DNA from: Tepidisphaera sp.
Lineage (GTDB): Bacteria > Planctomycetota > Phycisphaerae > Phycisphaerales > UBA1924
Assembly: GCA_016124375.1 (NCBI GenBank)
Contig: WGNV01000015.1
Coordinates: 1-33,587, forward strand
Direction: 5' to 3'
Length of the DNA stretch: 33,587 nucleotides
Shown: positions 9,864 through 19,801 of the stretch, in pieces
Numbering within the stretch: the stretch's first letter is position 1
Layout: every line of letters starts with the position of its first letter
Position numbers and translations under genes: made by a program
Notes under the pieces: model-generated
Told to the model about the DNA's origin: nothing
The model's input: the letters and a program-made list of their open reading frames with translations, nothing else
Database searches by the model: none

Positions 9864-10184
9864 TCAGAGTGCATCGAGCCCCAAGGTACTGGTGTCGTTG
9901 TTGGACTCATCGGGCGACGACCATATGAGGCACTTCACATTGCCCCAGCCCTCCTTGGTGCACGTCTGCGTGCACCTCAATACCTTGCCGCTGCCCGCGA
10001 CCATGTAACAGGCAATAGTACGTCCAGGGCGTTCTCCATTCTCGGTGCACGCGTCGCCGAACCTGTTACATGGCGGCAGCGTCCCGCCTTCTTGCGCAAT
10101 TGCGAATGCCGGAGTCTGCACACCAAGCAGGGTGCTGATCGCGACGACGCATACTGTAAGTAGGGAAAGGCAACGCGTCTTCAT
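9864..10184 (-). CDS. Secreted small cysteine-rich protein
   Basis: A 106-residue protein with GGAGGAG 7 bases before the ATG. A typical Sec signal peptide (basic MKTR, hydrophobic core, TPAFA) suggests cleavage after about residue 28. The mature ~78 residues hold six Cys, which could form three disulfides. It has no recognised domain. It stands alone between the resolvase and the IS scar, so it may be cargo. Confidence 0.75.
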   Translation of the reverse strand: MKTRCLSLLTVCVVAISTLLGVQTPAFAIAQEGGTLPPCNRFGDACTENGERPGRTIACYMVAGSGKVLRCTQTCTKEGWGNVKCLIWSSPDESNNDTSTLGLDAL

Positions 10185-10320
10185 AATGGACTCCTCCTAG
10201 GCTATGGCACTACATCTACACTACCAGTGAGAAGTAAAGAATGAGTTAACATGTCTCGTATCGTGTTACCTTCTTGGGGATGAGGCGCTTTCGGAGTTAG
10301 CGCATCTGCATCCGGGCGTG

Positions 10321-10399
10321 CTACGGCCGCCGCCAGCATCGCCTCCGCCTCACGCAGCTTGGTCACGATCTGCTCTGGCGTATGCCTCGTCCGCTTCAT
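10321..10399 (-). pseudogene. IS3-family transposase OrfA remnant
   Basis: The first ~25 residues (MKRTRHTPEQIVTKLREAE) match the N-terminal helix of IS3/IS911-type OrfA proteins. After MLAAA the similarity stops and the frame runs into unrelated sequence to 10202. Only the 5' end of the transposase gene survives; no OrfB or catalytic DDE part is present. It marks an old IS insertion or deletion boundary just before the ECF-kinase pair. Confidence 0.75.
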
Positions 10400-10400
10400 C

Positions 10401-10440
10401 GAGAGTCTCCTGGGCCCGACCGGGGCCCCGCGGGACTCTC
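10401..10440. repeat. GC-rich inverted repeat upstream of the IS remnant
   Basis: GAGAGTC (10401-10407) pairs with GACTCTC (10434-10440), and GGGCCC (10412-10417) pairs with GGGCCC (10423-10428), giving a stable imperfect hairpin. It sits directly before the transposase start, so it could be an IS end, an attenuator, or a terminator for leftward or rightward transcription. Confidence 0.5.
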
Positions 10441-10559
10441 ATTGCACATGGATCAGGATTTCGGGGGCAGGCCAGAGAGCCTCGCCGGTCTATCCCGGAG
10501 CAGGCGACCGCCGCTACGAGACTATTCCGGGCTGCATGATGCTTCGATAGCATGGGGGT

Positions 10560-11156
10560 ATGAGCGTCGGACCACGGAACGACAGTTCTATCAGCCCCAG
10601 CGAACGGCCACATTCCGCCAAGGGTTTGCCACAGACTCCCCCGGCCGACCTGCTGGCAGCCGTCTATGACCACCTTCGCGCCCTCGCCCAGCGGCAGCTC
10701 GCTTCCGAAAGACCGGGGCACACGCTCTCCGCCACCGCCCTGGTCCACGAAGCCTACCTCCGCCTGATGGGGCCCCGCCAAGCTCCCTGGGGGGCAGAAG
10801 CCCACTTCTGCGCCGCCGCGGCCGAGGCCATGCGGCGCATCCTGATCGATCATGCCCGCGCCCGATGCACCGCCAAGCGGGGCGGATCGGTCGGCCGGCG
10901 AGCCGCCCTGCGGCTCACCGAACTGCCCGACCCGGCGTCCGACGACGATTGCGCCGGATTCCTGATCCTCGACGAAGCCATTTCCCGCTTAGAGGGCGCT
11001 GACCCGCAGGCCGCGGCCGTCGTTCGGCTGCGGTACTTCGCAGGCCTGAGCATCGACGAAACCGCCCGCGCCCTGGGCGTCTCCGAGCCGACGGTCAAGC
11101 GGGCCTGGGCCTTCGCGCGGGCCTGGCTCAAGGAGGCCATCGAGCGCGAGCCGTAG
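10560..11156 (+). CDS. ECF-subfamily RNA polymerase sigma factor
   Basis: A 198-residue ECF sigma factor that would direct RNA polymerase to a specific promoter set. Region 2 lies at about 28-100 (LLAAVYDHLRALAQRQL, then TALVHEAYLRLM and RRILIDHARAR). Region 4 lies at about 135-192 (AVVRLRYFAGLSIDETA, then GVSEPTVKRAWAFARAWL). This arrangement matches the ECF group common in Planctomycetes next to Ser/Thr kinase genes. The ATG at 10560 has only a weak GGGGG site. The kinase gene starts 10 bases after its stop, so the two form an operon; the kinase may control the sigma factor by phosphorylation, as proposed for such pairs. Confidence 0.9.
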   Translation: MSVGPRNDSSISPSERPHSAKGLPQTPPADLLAAVYDHLRALAQRQLASERPGHTLSATALVHEAYLRLMGPRQAPWGAEAHFCAAAAEAMRRILIDHARARCTAKRGGSVGRRAALRLTELPDPASDDDCAGFLILDEAISRLEGADPQAAAVVRLRYFAGLSIDETARALGVSEPTVKRAWAFARAWLKEAIEREP

Positions 11157-11166
11157 GAGACCTGCA

Positions 11167-14100
11167 ATGGATCACGACCTGGCGCGCGTTCGGGAAATCT
11201 TCGATGAACTGATCGAAGCGCCGCCGGAGGGTCGGTCGGCGCTGCTCGCCGAGCGTTGCGGAGACGACACCGCGCTCAAGCGCCGCGTCGAGGCGCTCAT
11301 CGCCACCGCTGAATCGGATGATCCGTTCCTCTCACAGCCGACGCGATCCCGCGTGACGGCATCAACCGTGGAACTGCCACCCCTCGCTGAGCGGCCCGGG
11401 ACTCGGATCGGTCCCTACAAGCTGCTCCAGGAAATCGGCGAGGGCGGCTTCGGCGTCGTGTTCATGGCCGAGCAGGACCAGCCCGTCCGTCGCCGTGTGG
11501 CGCTCAAGATCATCAAGCTCGGCATGGATACACGGCAGGTCGTGGCCCGCTTCGAGCAGGAGCGCCAGGCACTGGCGCTTATGGACCATCCCAACATCGC
11601 CAAGGTGCTGGACGCGGGCGCGACGGAATCCGGTCGACCGTACTTCGTGATGGAGTACGTGAAGGGTGATCCCATCACGGCATTCGCCGACGCCCATAAG
11701 CTCAGCCTGCCCGATCGGTTGGAACTGTTTGCCCAGGTGTGCGCCGCCGTGCAGCACGCCCACACGAAGGGCGTGCTCCACCGTGACCTGAAGCCCCGGA
11801 ATGTGCTGGCGAGCATGAGCGACGGCAGGCCGTTCGCCAAGGTCATCGACTTCGGCATCGCCAAGGCCACCGGCGCCCGCCTGACCGACAAGACACTCTT
11901 TACCGAACACCGCCAGCTCATCGGCACGCCCGAGTACATGAGCCCGGAGCAGGCCGAGGGCTCGCCCGACATTGATACCCGTACCGATGTGTACTCACTC
12001 GGCGTGCTTCTCTACGAGTTATTGACCGGAGCAACGCCGTTCGACGCGCAGCGGCTTCGCTCCGCAGCGTACGCCGAGATGCAGCGGATCATCAAGGAGG
12101 AGGACCCGCCCGCTCCCAGCCTGCGGCTGTCGCGCGGGTTGGAGACGCTGGCCGCCGCCGCCGCCGCACGCCAGACCGAGCCCGCAAGGCTTGGCTCGCT
12201 GGTCAAGGGAGAGCTGGACTGGATCGTCATGAAGTCGCTGGACAAGGACCGCGCCCGGCGATACGAAAGCCCGAACCAGCTCGCGGCCGATGTGAGGCGG
12301 CACATATCCGGGGAGGCTGTCGAAGCAGCCCCGCCCAGCACGATCTATCGCTTCCGCAAGTTCATGCGACGTCACCAAGCGTCAGCATTGGCCGCGACCG
12401 CCGTGTCGGCAGCTTTGCTGCTCGGAACAGCGGGAACAAGCATTGGAATGTGGCGGGCGTCACACGCATACAGAACGGCGGATGAGAACCGCCGCCAGCT
12501 CGAAGCCGCGAATGCGACGCTGATTCAGCAGCGCGACCGCGCCCGACTGTCCGGGGCAGCGGCCGAGTACGCACGTTGGACTTGGTATGAAGACCCTTCG
12601 ACATGGGGGACGGATGCGCGGCGCGCCTTCGAGGCGATCGTTTCGACTCGCACGGAACTGCTCGGTCCTGAGCACATCGACACCATCAAGGCCCGGTGGA
12701 TGCTGACCGTTGCGCGCCGTGATGATGGAATTGGGGACGATGCCGCGTGGTGGCGAGCGACCGATGCCGACTTCACGGTGCTCGCCAATTGCCTGGAGCG
12801 AGCCGCCGGCCACGCCGACGCGGAGCTCTCCGACTGGTACGGGCGTGCCCTCCACTTCGCATTTGTGCGCCTTGATCCCGAAGCGACGATGCTCTGGGCG
12901 GGTCGGTGCGCCAGGGCCATGACCGAGATCCTCAAGACCGACGGCCTCAATGCGGCGTGCGTGCCGTACCGCCGACTCGCCGACATCCTCCCGGTGTCGC
13001 ACGCTAATGAGATCACCGCGCCCATGATCGACGATATGGCGAGCCGAGTGGCGAACCTCACCCGCGCCGAGGTTCTCGAAATGATGGCGTTGATTACACG
13101 AGAGCAGTACGACGCCCTGGCCACGGCGGCAAATGATTGTCTGGCAGCATCACCCGGCGATCCCCATGCCCACACCGCCCTGGCGATCGCCTACCTTGGC
13201 ATGCACATGCCCGATGAGGCGATGCGGACCGCTGCCATCGCTGCTTCGCAGCGAGCAAAGGCCGGGTTGGCCGAGTCGCCCGCTGACGCTGCGGTGGTCG
13301 CCATGTGCATGCAGCGTCTGGGCCGCGTGGATGAGGCGCGGGCGGAGCTGACGCGCGCCCGCGCGCTCGCCCAAGCCGATCCAACCCGACCGTGTGCCGA
13401 CTTTCTGGCGCAGGCCGACGCCCTGATCGATCCGCAGCCGACGCCGGAGCAAAGGCTGGCCGAGGAGGCCCGGGCGCGCCAGGCCGCAGAGTATCGCGAG
13501 AACATCTCCGTCGCTTCGATGGCCATCGCCGTCGGCGATGTGGCGACCGCGCGCAACCGGCTCGATGCCTGTGATCCTGAGTCCCGCGGCTGGGAGTGGC
13601 ATTACCTCACCGGCCGTTCGGATACAAGCGTACGTGTGCTGGAGGATGGCGCGGAGTGCGTGTACAGCATCGCCCTCTCGCCCGACGGCACGCGTGCTGC
13701 CACAGGCTATCGTGGAGGCCGACGAGACGCTCGTGTCTGGGACGTGGCTTCGGGAAAGCTTCTTGCGACGCTGCCCGCCGAAGGAGGCAGCAACATTGTC
13801 GACTTCTCGCCGGATGGCGCTCACCTTCTTGTCTGCGGCCTCGACAGTGCCGTCGTCTGGGACATCGCTGAGCAGCACGCAGTAGTCACTCTACCTGTCG
13901 CTCGGTCCGCTTCGCCCGAAGGCATGTTCTCGCCGGACGGTGCCCGCATCCTGACTTGGGAGTGGGCCAAGCCACCGCACGTCTGGGACTCCCGGACGGG
14001 CGCTCTCATCGCCACGATCCCACTTGCGATGGATGACGATAAGGCGAAGGACGGCCTCTCCGACGCCGCCTTCTTGGCCGACGGTACTCGCGTCGTCACC

Positions 14101-15816
14101 GGGCACATCGACCACGCGAAGATCTGGGACGTCGCAACCGGCTCTCTCCTGCACACCCTCGCGTGCGAAGATGAACAGGCCAGAGAGATCGAGGCCTCCC
14201 CCGACGGCCGTTCGATCATCGGCTTTGGCTTCAACAGCAAGGTCATCGTCTGGGATGCGGCAACAGGCGGTGTCCGGGCGACGCTCGTGATCCAGCATGA
14301 CGGCGGGCTTGTCGATGCGGCGTTCTCGCGCGACGGCTCGCTCATCGTGACGTCCGGCTACGGCCGAGGGGTGCAGGTGTGGAATGCAAACACCGGCGCG
14401 TTGGTCCGCGACCTGGCAATCGAGCGGCCCGAGGGCGGGCATTTTGGCCGGTTCTCTCCCAATGCCACGCGCCTCGTCGTGTGGGGCGTGGGCACGCCCG
14501 CCGTGTTTGAGACTGCGACCGGCGAAAAGGTGCGCGACCTTGTCGGCGACGCGGGAGACGTCATGGAGGCACATTTCAGCCCGGATGGGTCGTCGATTGT
14601 GACGGCCTCCGACGATGGCACCGCGCGGCTTTGGAATACCGAGGCGCGACCGAACCCGCGTGTCCTGCATGCACATAATGACTCGGTCACTTCCCTCCAG
14701 TTCTCAGCCGACGGTCAGCATTTGCTCTCCGCGACCTCGAATCAGTGGCGCCTGTGGGATGCGCAGACATGGCAATCGGGTGCCTGCTTCACCGGCCCGC
14801 CCAACGATTATTTCCTGGGCTACGACCGGAAGGCCAGCATGCTTCCTGACGGACGCATCCTCTCCTGGATCAACGCAGCGGAGATCTTCGAGCCCGCCGA
14901 TGCAGGCGTCTCGCTCACCATCGCGCCGCCATCGGAACGCATCCATGACGGGGACCTTCGCGGCCTTCCATCGAACCCGATTCGGACAGCGAGCGTCGGT
15001 GGGGTTCGCGTCCTCACCGCGACGCGAGACGGCTTCAGTATTACGGATGCCACGACCGGCGCCGTCGTGCTCACAAAGGAGGTCCCCGGCTCCAGTTTCG
15101 CCGAGCTCAGTCCCGATGGCTCCCGGGCACTCGCGGTGATCTTCAGGGATTCCATCGTTCGCGTCTTCGATGTCGCAACGGGCAAAGCCGTGTTCGATCT
15201 TCCGGGCCAAGTTGCGAAGTTTGACCCTTCTGGCACGCGCATCCTCACGCTGTCACGGAACAACCGCGGCGCACGCGTCTGGGATGCGCGTACCGGGCAG
15301 CCGGTCTGTGTGCTTGACCTCCCACCCGGCCAATGGAATGGCAACGCGACCAAGTGGGAGTATGAGCATTTGAGTTCGCCGTACAACCGGACGTGCTGCT
15401 TCAGCCCTGATGGGGCGCACGTAATTGTCCCGGCTGGTGTCGGCTGGGATGCGGACGTGGAGCAAATCAGTCACGCGTACGTTTACGACGTTTGCACGGG
15501 TAAACGACTGGCAAAGCTACAATCTGATGTCGGCGATTATTGCCGCATCGCCTACAGTCCCGACGGTACGCGGATCGCCACTTGCCGCTGGGTGGATCCA
15601 GACGGCGGCGGCTCCATCCGTGACGCTGGCATCCGCATCTTGGACGCCGATTCCGGCTCACAACTTCTGCAACTGCCGGTCCCCTCGAAGGACGGTTACG
15701 GGATCACTTCCGTCGCGTGGAGCCCCGACGGCACGCGCCTGGCTGCCGGCGGATACGACGGTCAGGTCACGATCTTCGAGGTTTCGTCTCCGACCAAACC
15801 TGGGTGGCATCCATGA
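11167..15816 (+). CDS. Membrane Ser/Thr protein kinase with WD40 C-terminus
   Basis: A 1549-residue Hanks-type kinase. The P-loop is GEGGFGVV (91-98), the catalytic lysine K114 sits in VALKIIK, HRDLKPRN is at 205-212, DFG at 228-230, and the TPEYMSPE activation-segment end at about 254-261. One transmembrane helix lies at about 405-428. Next come a helical, TPR-like region (about 440-770) and then WD40-like repeats to the end, with recurring SPDGTR and VWD signatures. The kinase would face the cytoplasm, and the repeats probably lie outside or in the periplasm-like space. AGGAG precedes the ATG. The gene is co-transcribed with the ECF sigma factor. Its size and architecture match planctomycete kinases. 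Confidence 0.93.
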   Translation: MDHDLARVREIFDELIEAPPEGRSALLAERCGDDTALKRRVEALIATAESDDPFLSQPTRSRVTASTVELPPLAERPGTRIGPYKLLQEIGEGGFGVVFMAEQDQPVRRRVALKIIKLGMDTRQVVARFEQERQALALMDHPNIAKVLDAGATESGRPYFVMEYVKGDPITAFADAHKLSLPDRLELFAQVCAAVQHAHTKGVLHRDLKPRNVLASMSDGRPFAKVIDFGIAKATGARLTDKTLFTEHRQLIGTPEYMSPEQAEGSPDIDTRTDVYSLGVLLYELLTGATPFDAQRLRSAAYAEMQRIIKEEDPPAPSLRLSRGLETLAAAAAARQTEPARLGSLVKGELDWIVMKSLDKDRARRYESPNQLAADVRRHISGEAVEAAPPSTIYRFRKFMRRHQASALAATAVSAALLLGTAGTSIGMWRASHAYRTADENRRQLEAANATLIQQRDRARLSGAAAEYARWTWYEDPSTWGTDARRAFEAIVSTRTELLGPEHIDTIKARWMLTVARRDDGIGDDAAWWRATDADFTVLANCLERAAGHADAELSDWYGRALHFAFVRLDPEATMLWAGRCARAMTEILKTDGLNAACVPYRRLADILPVSHANEITAPMIDDMASRVANLTRAEVLEMMALITREQYDALATAANDCLAASPGDPHAHTALAIAYLGMHMPDEAMRTAAIAASQRAKAGLAESPADAAVVAMCMQRLGRVDEARAELTRARALAQADPTRPCADFLAQADALIDPQPTPEQRLAEEARARQAAEYRENISVASMAIAVGDVATARNRLDACDPESRGWEWHYLTGRSDTSVRVLEDGAECVYSIALSPDGTRAATGYRGGRRDARVWDVASGKLLATLPAEGGSNIVDFSPDGAHLLVCGLDSAVVWDIAEQHAVVTLPVARSASPEGMFSPDGARILTWEWAKPPHVWDSRTGALIATIPLAMDDDKAKDGLSDAAFLADGTRVVTGHIDHAKIWDVATGSLLHTLACEDEQAREIEASPDGRSIIGFGFNSKVIVWDAATGGVRATLVIQHDGGLVDAAFSRDGSLIVTSGYGRGVQVWNANTGALVRDLAIERPEGGHFGRFSPNATRLVVWGVGTPAVFETATGEKVRDLVGDAGDVMEAHFSPDGSSIVTASDDGTARLWNTEARPNPRVLHAHNDSVTSLQFSADGQHLLSATSNQWRLWDAQTWQSGACFTGPPNDYFLGYDRKASMLPDGRILSWINAAEIFEPADAGVSLTIAPPSERIHDGDLRGLPSNPIRTASVGGVRVLTATRDGFSITDATTGAVVLTKEVPGSSFAELSPDGSRALAVIFRDSIVRVFDVATGKAVFDLPGQVAKFDPSGTRILTLSRNNRGARVWDARTGQPVCVLDLPPGQWNGNATKWEYEHLSSPYNRTCCFSPDGAHVIVPAGVGWDADVEQISHAYVYDVCTGKRLAKLQSDVGDYCRIAYSPDGTRIATCRWVDPDGGGSIRDAGIRILDADSGSQLLQLPVPSKDGYGITSVAWSPDGTRLAAGGYDGQVTIFEVSSPTKPGWHP

Positions 15817-15948
15817 GCTTGGTCCGAGCGCGTCGCTGTCTCCACAAGCATGTCCCGTGCATCATCAGGAGTCTCGCTGACATGGCAGTCGATGCTCTGC
15901 GATCTCAATCGAAGGGTTCAGCCCGCCCACCATCGGGACCGCTGGGAG

Positions 15949-16365
15949 CTACCACTCGATTGCATCGATTACCGTGTCGTTGTCGCCTGCTGTCAGCGCG
16001 GTGCTGCGGTCCGCTTCCCTGATCCACGGCACGCGGTGTCGCGTGATGCCCTCGAACAGGCTCACGGAAGGGCGCAACTCCGCGTTCAGGTTCCGGCCCT
16101 TGATGCGGACCTTCTGACCACCGATGGAGAGCGTGATGCCCTCCGAGGGGTCGAACGCGACGCGCTCAATCCAACCGTATCCGATGGCCAGGATACTGCC
16201 ATCCTTGCGGCGCAGTTCCAGCATCACCGCTCTTTCGCGGATGCCTCTCAGCCAGCCGAATGGACCGAGGTCGTCGCAGGCGCCCCCGTCGCCGTGCTCG
16301 CCGGGGACGGCGAGCCGGGATTCCCGCCCGGTGACGTATCGCTGGAGCACGGCGCTATCGCTCAT
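15949..16365 (-). CDS. Small protein coupled to the relaxase
   Basis: A 138-residue protein that overlaps the relaxase 3' end by 11 bases, so it is translationally coupled. The middle (RRKDGSILAIGYGWIERV, then GITLSIGGQKVRIKGRNL) looks beta-rich and could be a small barrel. No signal peptide or known motif is seen. Position suggests an accessory mobilisation function, but no family is recognised. It converges with the kinase gene; 15817-15948 between them contains no gene. Confidence 0.7.
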   Translation of the reverse strand: MSDSAVLQRYVTGRESRLAVPGEHGDGGACDDLGPFGWLRGIRERAVMLELRRKDGSILAIGYGWIERVAFDPSEGITLSIGGQKVRIKGRNLNAELRPSVSLFEGITRHRVPWIREADRSTALTAGDNDTVIDAIEW

Positions 16366-19000
16366 TGACTATCGCCTCCTGTTCGAGATACCCGCCGCGA
16401 GCGGCGTCAGAGAGTGCCAGACCCTCCATTCGCTGTATCGTTGCGGCACGCTCGCGAAGGTCGCGCCCCGCGACGAACTCCGTCGCCGTGAGCAGGTCAT
16501 CGGATCGGCTTACCGCCTCCAGCAGAGCCGCCTTGTCGTCGGTGTAGATCGTCGCACGTTCGCGTCCGCGGCTGACACTGACGTAGAACTGCTCGCGCGA
16601 CGATGCCGGCAGTGAGTCGGACGACTGACCAATGAACACACGGTCCACCGTCTTCCCCTGGGAGGCATGGCTGGTAACCACGTAGCCGTACGCCAAGTGG
16701 CCGTAGTCCTGCGACATCGTCCAGCCGTTGGCCAGCACGATGTTCCCGTCGGCATCAAAGCGCTTCACCGTGTAGAGCGCACCATTATTGAGGCGATGTT
16801 GCCCATCAGCAGTCGCGCCGTTGCGCGTGATGCGGATCACATCGCCGGGTGCTACCCCGAGCGCGGTCCGCCGATAGACCTGGAAGCGCTCGGCCTGGTC
16901 GAGGGGGAGCGGACGGTCGCCCACGATGACGCGTTCGCCCTTGCTGTGTCCTTTCGCGTTCTGGTGGTACACCAGCACGTCGCCGGGAGTGTAGTTCAGT
17001 GCGTCGGCCTTCTCCGCCTCGGTCAGATTGGCGCTCTCAAGCGCCAGAAATGTGCGCTCCCCTTCGCCCACCTTTCCCGATTGCTTCAGGCGGGCACGGA
17101 TTTCATCCGTGATCCGTTCGCCTTCCCTGTGGGTGGGCGACACGACGAGTGCCGACTTCCCCTCTTCCACCGTTGCCACGTAATCGTTCGCCAGCGCCTT
17201 GTAACGCTCGGTCTCCCCGACCTCGCGTATCCAGCCCAGCCGGTCCAGCTCGCGGAAGCCGTCCTCCGTCCGGCCCTCCGAAAGCGCCCGCACGGCTTCC
17301 TTGTAGTCACCGCGCTGCCGCTGGATGTCCCGTATCTCGGCGGGGACCAGGCCGGCTTCCTCTTCCAGCAGCCGCAGCGCCGCTCCCCGTTCCACGCTGC
17401 CATGCTGGCGCCGATCGCCGGAGAGAATCACCCGCGCGCCCAGCCGGTCGGCCAGGTCAAAGACGCGGCCCATCGTCCGCGAGCCGAGCAGGCCCGCCTC
17501 GTCAATCCACAGCACCTGCCCGCTGGCCTGCGCCTGCAACCGCTCATCCACCAGCAGCCTTGCCACCGTGTCCGCGTCGGCGAATCCCTCGACTTCGCGC
17601 AACACCCCACGGCTGGCGTCGGCGGAGGGAGCGAACACCAAGACCCTCTTCCCGCCCGCTTCGATCCCTTCCACGGCCTCTTTCATCATCGTCGTCTTCC
17701 CCGTGCCGGCGGCGCCACGCACCAGGATCACGCGGTCGTTCGAATCCAGAATGTGCCGCACCGCACTCCGCTGGTCGGCATTCAGCCAATCGCGCTGCAA
17801 GACGTGGCCCGAGGCCCCGAGCGGTCGGCACGCCCCGCGTCCGCCGCGCGCGAAGGCAAGCATCCGCATCTCTTCGTCAAGAATGCTCCGCGTCGTAGCC
17901 AGCCGCCGGCCGTCGCGTTCGGCGACAAGCAGGTGCTCGCCCGCCAGGCTTCGGGTGAGGGACTCCGGCGATGCCTTCCCCACCGCCCGTTTCATGGCTT
18001 CGGTAAGCAGCTTCCGTTCCGGCACCACGGCGGAGCGCTCGAAGCAGTGCCCGACGGCGTGCAGCGCCGCCTCGCGCGCCGCCCTGTCGTCCTCCGGCAG
18101 GCTCTCCGCACCGAGCCGGGCCTTCACGCCGTCGAGCGCCGCCAGCTCATCGGCCGACATGCGCGACATCCACTCGCCGCGCAGCTCGTCGAACCCGAGA
18201 TCCTTCTGCTTCTTCTCGCGCGTCTTCGCGCCGAGTGCGCCCTTTGCCTCCGCATCGGTGATGCCCGCTTCGCGTGCCTTCTCTTCGATCAACGCCGTCC
18301 TCCGCGAGAACCTGTCGATAGCCGCTTGCGGCACGCCTGCCAGCTCCCAGCCGTGCTTCGTGCGCTGCGTCGGCAACCCGAGTTCCTCGAGCCGCCTTGC
18401 GAGCCGCGCATGGAACACCGCCTCGAAAAAGGGCGCGTCCCGCTTCAGCCCAGCGAACTGTCCCGCCTTCCAGCGGGATTCCGCATCATCCCACGTCGTG
18501 TTGAACACGAAGCAGTGCGCGTGCAGGTGGGGGTCCGGCACGCCGTCAACCGGCCGCGCCGTGAAGTGCACGAACTCGCCCCACACCATGTTCCCGGTTG
18601 TTCGGTCCTCGTTACGGCCGCGCATGCGCACGCGCGTCTGCATCTCCGCTTCGATGTCCTCCATCGTCGCTTCGACCGAATCGCGGAAGGCATCCAGGAT
18701 GCGATCGTCGCGCGTCACCCCGTACAGAATCGAAACCGACTTCGGCACGTGGAAGTTGAAGTCGTATCCGACGCGCCGTTCGCGCTTGGTGCGCGGCGTG
18801 AGCGCCTCGCCGCTCAGCGGATGGCGGTTGTCGCACAGCGCGTCCCAGTCGTCACGTGCCACCTGCCCCGACAGCCCGAGACGTGCGGCCGCCTTGCCTT
18901 TCCAGACGCCGACGAGTTCCTGCCCCTCGGCGTAGTAGTCTGCCGTGGAGTAGTAGCTCTTGGCGCCCGCGGGCGAATTGTTCTGCGTGATGCGAAGCAT
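16355..19000 (-). CDS. MobF (TrwC/TraI) relaxase fused to SF1 helicase
   Basis: An 881-residue conjugative relaxase that nicks oriT and unwinds the transferred strand. Candidate catalytic tyrosines are Y16/Y17 and Y22/Y23. The HUH metal site is HLHAH (158-162). The helicase half has Walker A GAAGTGKTT (429-437), an IDEAG Walker B motif (about 498-502), and a late motif VTSHASQGKTVD typical of UvrD/RecD-like helicases. It ends at a TAG overlapped by the next gene. It is the strongest evidence that the element is mobilisable. It is shorter than F TraI and lacks the long C-terminal extension. The upstream 540 bases are the likely place for oriT. Confidence 0.95.
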   Translation of the reverse strand: MLRITQNNSPAGAKSYYSTADYYAEGQELVGVWKGKAAARLGLSGQVARDDWDALCDNRHPLSGEALTPRTKRERRVGYDFNFHVPKSVSILYGVTRDDRILDAFRDSVEATMEDIEAEMQTRVRMRGRNEDRTTGNMVWGEFVHFTARPVDGVPDPHLHAHCFVFNTTWDDAESRWKAGQFAGLKRDAPFFEAVFHARLARRLEELGLPTQRTKHGWELAGVPQAAIDRFSRRTALIEEKAREAGITDAEAKGALGAKTREKKQKDLGFDELRGEWMSRMSADELAALDGVKARLGAESLPEDDRAAREAALHAVGHCFERSAVVPERKLLTEAMKRAVGKASPESLTRSLAGEHLLVAERDGRRLATTRSILDEEMRMLAFARGGRGACRPLGASGHVLQRDWLNADQRSAVRHILDSNDRVILVRGAAGTGKTTMMKEAVEGIEAGGKRVLVFAPSADASRGVLREVEGFADADTVARLLVDERLQAQASGQVLWIDEAGLLGSRTMGRVFDLADRLGARVILSGDRRQHGSVERGAALRLLEEEAGLVPAEIRDIQRQRGDYKEAVRALSEGRTEDGFRELDRLGWIREVGETERYKALANDYVATVEEGKSALVVSPTHREGERITDEIRARLKQSGKVGEGERTFLALESANLTEAEKADALNYTPGDVLVYHQNAKGHSKGERVIVGDRPLPLDQAERFQVYRRTALGVAPGDVIRITRNGATADGQHRLNNGALYTVKRFDADGNIVLANGWTMSQDYGHLAYGYVVTSHASQGKTVDRVFIGQSSDSLPASSREQFYVSVSRGRERATIYTDDKAALLEAVSRSDDLLTATEFVAGRDLRERAATIQRMEGLALSDAARGGYLEQEAIVNER

Positions 19001-19538
19001 GGTGACGCGATAGTTCCTACCGCTTTGTTCGCAATGGTCAAGCAGATGTTCGCGTGGGAGTTGTTTCTTTCACGGCGATGTTTCACGACGGCAACACGCG
19101 GCCTTCCGACCCGACCGGCGGATGAGCCGTCCACTCTCGGCGTACGCGAAAGCAGGGCGGCCACGGCACGACCGCTGCCCATCACCCGTTGCTGCGCCAT
19201 CGCCCGACGCCGGAGCAAGCGGTCACCCTTCGCGGCGCACACGCGGCGAGTCCGGTCGCCCGGCAGCAGTTCGTGGACCCGCTCGTCTCTGCCTTTGCCT
19301 TCCTGTTTCCTGCGCCCCGCACGGCCTGATTCACGGCACTGCTACAGCCGCCGCCGGTCAGGTCAAGCAGAAAACCGGTTCCTCCCAACATCTTCACTGC
19401 GTTGCAGACCTTGGGTCCCTCCCGTTTTCCGCTGTGACCCGTGCGCTCGCCGAGTCTCGCCCCGGCTGTGGCGGCTGCTTACCGCGTGCCATCAGGCCGC
19501 GATGGGCGCGGCCGGAAACGAAAGCAAAGGAGACTCAC
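19001..19538. other. Gene-free region upstream of relaxase, possible oriT
   Basis: This 538-base stretch separates the divergent relaxase and small-protein operons. The open frames across it look like shadows. It contains the palindrome AACCGGTT (19373-19380) and several GC-rich partial dyads, but no single clear nic-type inverted repeat. MobF origins usually lie next to the relaxase gene, so oriT is expected here; I cannot place the nick. Confidence 0.4.
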
Positions 19539-19742
19539 ATGTCCGACACGAACAACACCGCTTCCAAGGCTCCCACCCACATCGCCTACCAGGTGCGCGA
19601 CCGCGAAGGCAGGAAAGCCTTCTGGACCCGCATCGGCGCCGCGTGGCAGCACGCCGACGGCAAGGGCTTCAACATCCAGCTTGAAGTCGTGCCGCTCGAC
19701 GGCCGCATCACGCTCCGCGTCGCCAGCGAGAAGAAGGACTGA
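19539..19742 (+). CDS. Small conserved mobile-element protein
   Basis: A 67-residue protein with AAAGGAG 7 bases before the ATG. It contains AYQVRDREGRKAFWTRIG and a KGFNIQLEVVPLDGRITLR beta segment. Proteins of this pattern occur next to relaxase genes on proteobacterial plasmids and islands; their function is unknown. A longer frame from 19122 has no ribosome site. It is followed by a hairpin at 19750-19779 and the next small gene. Confidence 0.8.
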   Translation: MSDTNNTASKAPTHIAYQVRDREGRKAFWTRIGAAWQHADGKGFNIQLEVVPLDGRITLRVASEKKD

Positions 19743-19749
19743 TTCAACC

Positions 19750-19779
19750 GGGAGGGCGGGTCGCAAGGCCCGCTCTCCC
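19750..19779 (+). terminator. Hairpin between the first two small genes (attenuator or terminator)
   Basis: GGGAGGGCGGG (19750-19760) pairs with CCCGCTCTCCC (19769-19779) with one G-T pair and an 8-base loop, followed by TTTC. It would reduce transcription into the downstream methyltransferase operon or stabilise the first message. Confidence 0.55.
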
Positions 19780-19801
19780 TTTCACGAAAGGATTTCACAC
19801 T

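Noticed and set aside
16667..19684. A 1005-codon plus-strand open frame across the relaxase gene
   Set aside because: It is antisense to the MobF relaxase, has no ribosome site, and encodes low-complexity Arg/Pro/His-rich sequence without domains.
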